A stretch of 64,000 nt of DNA from Deltaproteobacteria bacterium (lineage in GTDB: Bacteria > Myxococcota_A > Polyangia > Polyangiales > Polyangiaceae): the NCBI GenBank assembly GCA_016218915.1, contig JACRCQ010000054.1, positions 124,001-188,000 of the forward strand, given 5' to 3'. Position 1 is the first letter of the stretch; each line of letters opens with the position of its first letter. Shown one piece after another: positions 61,321 through 64,000 of this stretch. A program made the translations under genes and the position numbers. The notes under the pieces are model-generated. The model was given only the letters and a program-made list of their open reading frames with translations, did no database searches and had not been told where the DNA came from.

Positions 61321-61521
61321 CGTTCCCGGCGCCGGCAACGCTCCGCCATCGCCCGGAGGCTGATAGCGAAGCGTCGGCATCCGCGTGAGCGGACGCATGG
61401 GCAGGCTCGGGAACGTCACGCTGCTGCTGGGAGGCGCGGGCGCTGCGTCTTCAGACGGCGTGGTCTTGGATCCGACACAACCGGCAGCGATCACAAGTGT
61501 CAAGAGCAGGAAGATTCGCAT
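61315..61521 (-). CDS. Small lipoprotein
   Basis: A 68-residue lipoprotein with a short signal ([11 protein letters not shown], Cys15) and a Pro/Ser/Thr-rich mature part with no further Cys. It is short enough to be missed, and the frame is open upstream as an antisense shadow. It lies 47 bp downstream of the histidine kinase gene on the same strand. The stop is inside the palindrome mosaic. Function unknown. Confidence 0.55.
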   Translation of the reverse strand: MRIFLLLTLVIAAGCVGSKTTPSEDAAPAPPSSSVTFPSLPMRPLTRMPTLRYQPPGDGGALPAPGTP

Positions 61522-61567
61522 GGCTCGCGTGCATCTTGGCTCATGAGCCGCCATGCATGCAACCCGG

Positions 61568-63058
61568 TCACCGGATCTTCGGAAGATCAAAGCTGAAGAC
61601 CGTGCCTTCCTCGTCGGAGCTGCGCACGGACACGCTGCCCCCATGGGCTGCCACGATCGTCGAGACGATCGGAAGCCCGAGCCCAGTCCCCCCTTGATCC
61701 GCGCGCGTGGTGAAGAATCGGTCCCAGATGCGAGGAAGGTTCGCTTCGCTGATCGACGGCCCCTGGTTGCGGACGCTGGTGCGCAGCATCCCTCGCGGAC
61801 CGCCTCCAACGTGCACCTCGATGGAGGTTCCCGGGGTGGCGAACTGCTCGGCGTTGTCGATCAGGTTGCCGAGCACAGATGCGATCTGGGCGCGACGCGC
61901 TCGGATCTGCGTGGTGCGCGACTTGTAGACCACGTTCACCGGCGCTGATCCATTGGCCTGCGCAGCCGCCTCACGCACCAGCACCTCGAAGTCGAACACC
62001 TCGCTCGGGGTTGCATCATCCTCGATGCGGGAGAACTCCAGGAGCCGCGAGACGAGCCGGTCGAGCCGGTGCGCGTCCGCCAGGATGTTGCGCAGGAACC
62101 GAGCCCGCGCTGCAGGATCCTCGGCTGCGCCTTCCAGAAGAAGCTCGGAAGCCCCTCGAATGCTGGTCAGCGGCGACTTGAACTCGTGGCTGATGTTCGC
62201 CGCAAGCTCACGTGTGTAGCGCGCCCGCTGCTCGAGGTTTCGCGCCATCTGATCCACCGCTCTCGCCAGCTGCCCGATCTCGTCCCGACGATCCAGCTCC
62301 AGCCGTCGCGCCCGATCCCCTGCAGCGATCCTCTCTGCCATGCGCGTCAGACGCGACAGCGGTCTGGAGATCGTCCGGGCAAACAGCAGCGACAGCACGG
62401 CCGTGGCTGCAACCGCTGCAGCAAGGATCTTCAGGAGCGTGGTGCGGAACCTGTACAACGCCGCTCGCACCACGTTGGTCGATCGCGTGACGTACACCAC
62501 GCCCTGGACCTTGCCGTCCTTGTGGACGGGAAGCGCGCTGAACAGAAACAGCCGGTCTCCGTTCTCCCAGACGCGCGTCGCTGCTCCGTACTCCCCCCGA
62601 AGCGCCTTGAGCACCTCGGGCCTGGATGCGAGATCGATCAGCTCCGCAGGCCCGGGCGCATCCGGCTGCTCCGCTGCCCACGACGATCGCCTCGGGATCA
62701 ACGAAGGTGGCGGCTGCTCGCGCCCTTCCGGCGGCCCGTTGCGATGCGAGTCTGCCACCATGGAGCCTGCTGCATCGAGCAGACGTATGCGCGTGCGCGT
62801 CCCTCGTGCCGCTGCCATGAGCATCGGCTCGCGCTCTGCCAGACGCAGCCCTGCAGGGTCAGCCACCAGCCCTTCGCGCAGCACCTCGCCCTGGTGGATC
62901 ATGTCGTCCTCCAGGTTGCGAAGCATCTCCTTCTCGTAGAAGCGCGCAAAGCTGATGCCGATCAGCGGCACGACCACGACCAGCACGTTGACCAGCAGCA
63001 GGCGGTAGCGGATCTTGAAGATCCAATCGAGCCACCGGCGTCGCACCGCCTGGCTCAT
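61568..63058 (-). CDS. HAMP sensor histidine kinase
   Basis: A 496-residue kinase with two membrane segments (about 20-36 and 209-228) around a periplasmic domain, then a HAMP linker (229-281) and a kinase core with His291 in [15 protein letters not shown], an N-box NLIDNAEQF, a G2 GGTGLGL and F-box RFFTTR. The H-box wording recalls the CreC/ChvG subgroup. It overlaps the response regulator gene by 4 bp (ATGA). The two are a cognate pair. The ATG at 63058 is chosen because it creates this overlap. Confidence 0.92.
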   Translation of the reverse strand: MSQAVRRRWLDWIFKIRYRLLLVNVLVVVVPLIGISFARFYEKEMLRNLEDDMIHQGEVLREGLVADPAGLRLAEREPMLMAAARGTRTRIRLLDAAGSMVADSHRNGPPEGREQPPPSLIPRRSSWAAEQPDAPGPAELIDLASRPEVLKALRGEYGAATRVWENGDRLFLFSALPVHKDGKVQGVVYVTRSTNVVRAALYRFRTTLLKILAAAVAATAVLSLLFARTISRPLSRLTRMAERIAAGDRARRLELDRRDEIGQLARAVDQMARNLEQRARYTRELAANISHEFKSPLTSIRGASELLLEGAAEDPAARARFLRNILADAHRLDRLVSRLLEFSRIEDDATPSEVFDFEVLVREAAAQANGSAPVNVVYKSRTTQIRARRAQIASVLGNLIDNAEQFATPGTSIEVHVGGGPRGMLRTSVRNQGPSISEANLPRIWDRFFTTRADQGGTGLGLPIVSTIVAAHGGSVSVRSSDEEGTVFSFDLPKIR

Positions 63059-63756
63059 GTCGGCACTTCGCACGCCTTGTAGCCCAGACCGTGCACGGTC
63101 TGGATCGGATCCACGCCGAACGGGCGCATCTTCGCCCTGATGCGACGGATGTGCGTGTCGATGGTCCGCTCGGTGATGTGGTTGTCGTGCTCGTAGGCGC
63201 GATCGATCAGCTGCGTGCGCGTGAGCACGCGCCCTGGACGCTCGATCAAGGCGCGCAGGACCGCGAACTCGGTCACGGTCAGGTCTGGCACCACCTCACC
63301 GCGCACCCGCACCTCATGACGCGGCAGATCCATCTCGAGGATGCCGTGCACGAGCGACTCGCCGCCCTCGGATGGCTCGGAGCGGTTCGCAGTCCGACGC
63401 AGCACGGTCTTGACCCGGGTGGCAAGCTCCCGCGGGCTGAACGGCTTGGTGACGTAGTCGTCGCCGCCCAGCTCCAGCCCCAGGATGCGATCCACCTCTT
63501 CGGCCCGCGACGACAGGAAGATGATCGGCAGCTGGCTCTGCTCGCGGATCTTCCTGCACACGCTCAGGCCGTCGAGCTCCGGCATCAGGATGTCGAGCAC
63601 CACCAGGTCGACCTGCTCCTTGCGCAGCACGCCAAGAGCCTCGCGGCCATCTGACGTGCAGATCACCCGATAGCCCTCGCGCTCGAGCGAATACTGCACC
63701 ACGTCGCGGATGTGCGACTCGTCGTCGACCACGAGCACGGTCTGCGTCGGAGCCAT
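63055..63756 (-). CDS. OmpR-family response regulator
   Basis: A 233-residue regulator with a receiver domain (Asp55 in VVLDILMPE, Lys near 105 in YVTKPFS) and a winged-helix OmpR-type DNA-binding domain ([12 protein letters not shown]...[14 protein letters not shown]...GLGYKA). It is coupled to the kinase gene by a 4-bp overlap. The ATG at 63756 lies 2 bp after the stop of the upstream partial gene. Confidence 0.93.
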   Translation of the reverse strand: MAPTQTVLVVDDESHIRDVVQYSLEREGYRVICTSDGREALGVLRKEQVDLVVLDILMPELDGLSVCRKIREQSQLPIIFLSSRAEEVDRILGLELGGDDYVTKPFSPRELATRVKTVLRRTANRSEPSEGGESLVHGILEMDLPRHEVRVRGEVVPDLTVTEFAVLRALIERPGRVLTRTQLIDRAYEHDNHITERTIDTHIRRIRAKMRPFGVDPIQTVHGLGYKACEVPT

Positions 63757-63758
63757 GT

Positions 63759-64000
63759 TCACACAGGTTGATTCCACGGCGCCGGCCCGCGATCAAGCGC
63801 CATGCACGGCTCGTCATCCATCATCCGATCAAGCCCCTCCACCCTCGAGATGATCTCCTGCACCAGATCGCGGGTCTCGGCATCCGGCGCGCCGGCCAAC
63901 CGCACCACGTCGGCCTGCGTCCTGAGCTGCACCAGAAGCTCCCCAACCTCGTCGAGCTCGCGCGAGAATCGATCGCGAAGCCCGCGCAGCCTGCGAATGT
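63759..64000 (-). CDS. Partial gene at right edge (helical, coiled-coil-like)
   Basis: The C-terminal 79 residues of a minus-strand gene cut off by the window end. The reading frame runs from 63998 to the stop at 63761-63759. The product is rich in Arg/Asp/Glu with heptad-like leucines ([33 protein letters not shown]). No domain recognised. It ends 2 bp before the response regulator start, so it is probably co-transcribed with the two-component system. Confidence 0.6.
   Translation of the reverse strand, partial: IRRLRGLRDRFSRELDEVGELLVQLRTQADVVRLAGAPDAETRDLVQEIISRVEGLDRMMDDEPCMALDRGPAPWNQPV

Overview
The window is about 64 kb of high-GC DNA. Its gene content points to a myxobacterium-like member of the Myxococcota, most likely a Polyangia/Sorangiineae-type genome. 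Three things suggest this. About twenty predicted lipoproteins carry a Gly/Ser/Ala-rich linker straight after the lipidated Cys. At least four secreted proteins end in a MYXO-CTERM-like tail (Gly-Cys-x-Cys, hydrophobic helix, Arg cluster). Several families are common in that group: MXAN_6640-type metalloprotease, AgmX/PglI-type C-terminal domain, DUF4388, STIG1-like Cys repeats and IgGFc-binding domain. I saw no tRNA, rRNA, IS element, prophage or CRISPR array. Taxonomy is inferred from gene families only.

Layout. (1) 1-14.5 kb: a field of exported proteins, namely an IgGFc-binding-domain lipoprotein, Cys-rich lipoproteins, an amidase_2 peptidoglycan hydrolase, a seven-repeat RCC1 lipoprotein, a Gly-rich lipoprotein, a HELTH metalloprotease, a caspase-like (clan CD-like) lipoprotein, an ExbD-like lipoprotein and a parallel beta-helix protein. 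(2) 14.8-22.8 kb: a giant 15-repeat STIG1-like lipoprotein, an orphan sensor kinase, an AgmX-like lipoprotein, a DUF2461 protein and several unknowns. (3) 22.8-30.1 kb, minus strand: a likely four-gene secreted-degradation operon (heparinase/alginate-lyase-like protein, HELAH metalloprotease lipoprotein, Cys-rich lipoprotein, YkuD-type L,D-transpeptidase-like protein), with two of its junctions overlapping by 4 bp. (4) 30.3-42.6 kb: the most interesting region. It holds a deoxyhypusine-synthase-family protein, two PLP enzymes, carbamate kinase, a YgeW-type knotted carbamoyltransferase, an aspartate-carbamoyltransferase-like paralogue with altered substrate residues, a canonical PyrB, an SsnA-type amidohydrolase and an allantoinase/hydantoinase-type cyclic amidohydrolase. 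The set resembles the E. coli ygeW-hyuA-yqeA-ssnA locus and suggests degradation of a ureide or carbamoyl-amino acid, with ATP recovered from carbamoyl phosphate. (5) 42.7-53.6 kb: PrmC, a DUF4388/J-domain/TPR protein divergent from an NtrC-type regulator, an S41-like protease translationally coupled to a lipoprotein, an MXAN_6640-type protease and a rubredoxin-oxidoreductase fusion followed by a strong terminator. (6) 53.7-64 kb: a three-gene operon (TPR lipoprotein, CAP protein, M29 aminopeptidase), an MlaD/MCE protein with a small lipoprotein, a Cys-rich lipoprotein, a zinc-ribbon membrane protein, a REP-like palindrome mosaic, and a two-component system in which an upstream partial gene, an OmpR-type regulator and a HAMP kinase sit head to tail.

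The exported hydrolases, proteases and Cys-rich surface proteins fit a predatory or scavenging lifestyle. The carbamoyl cluster would supply nitrogen and ATP from nucleobase- or ureide-type substrates. That link is inference.
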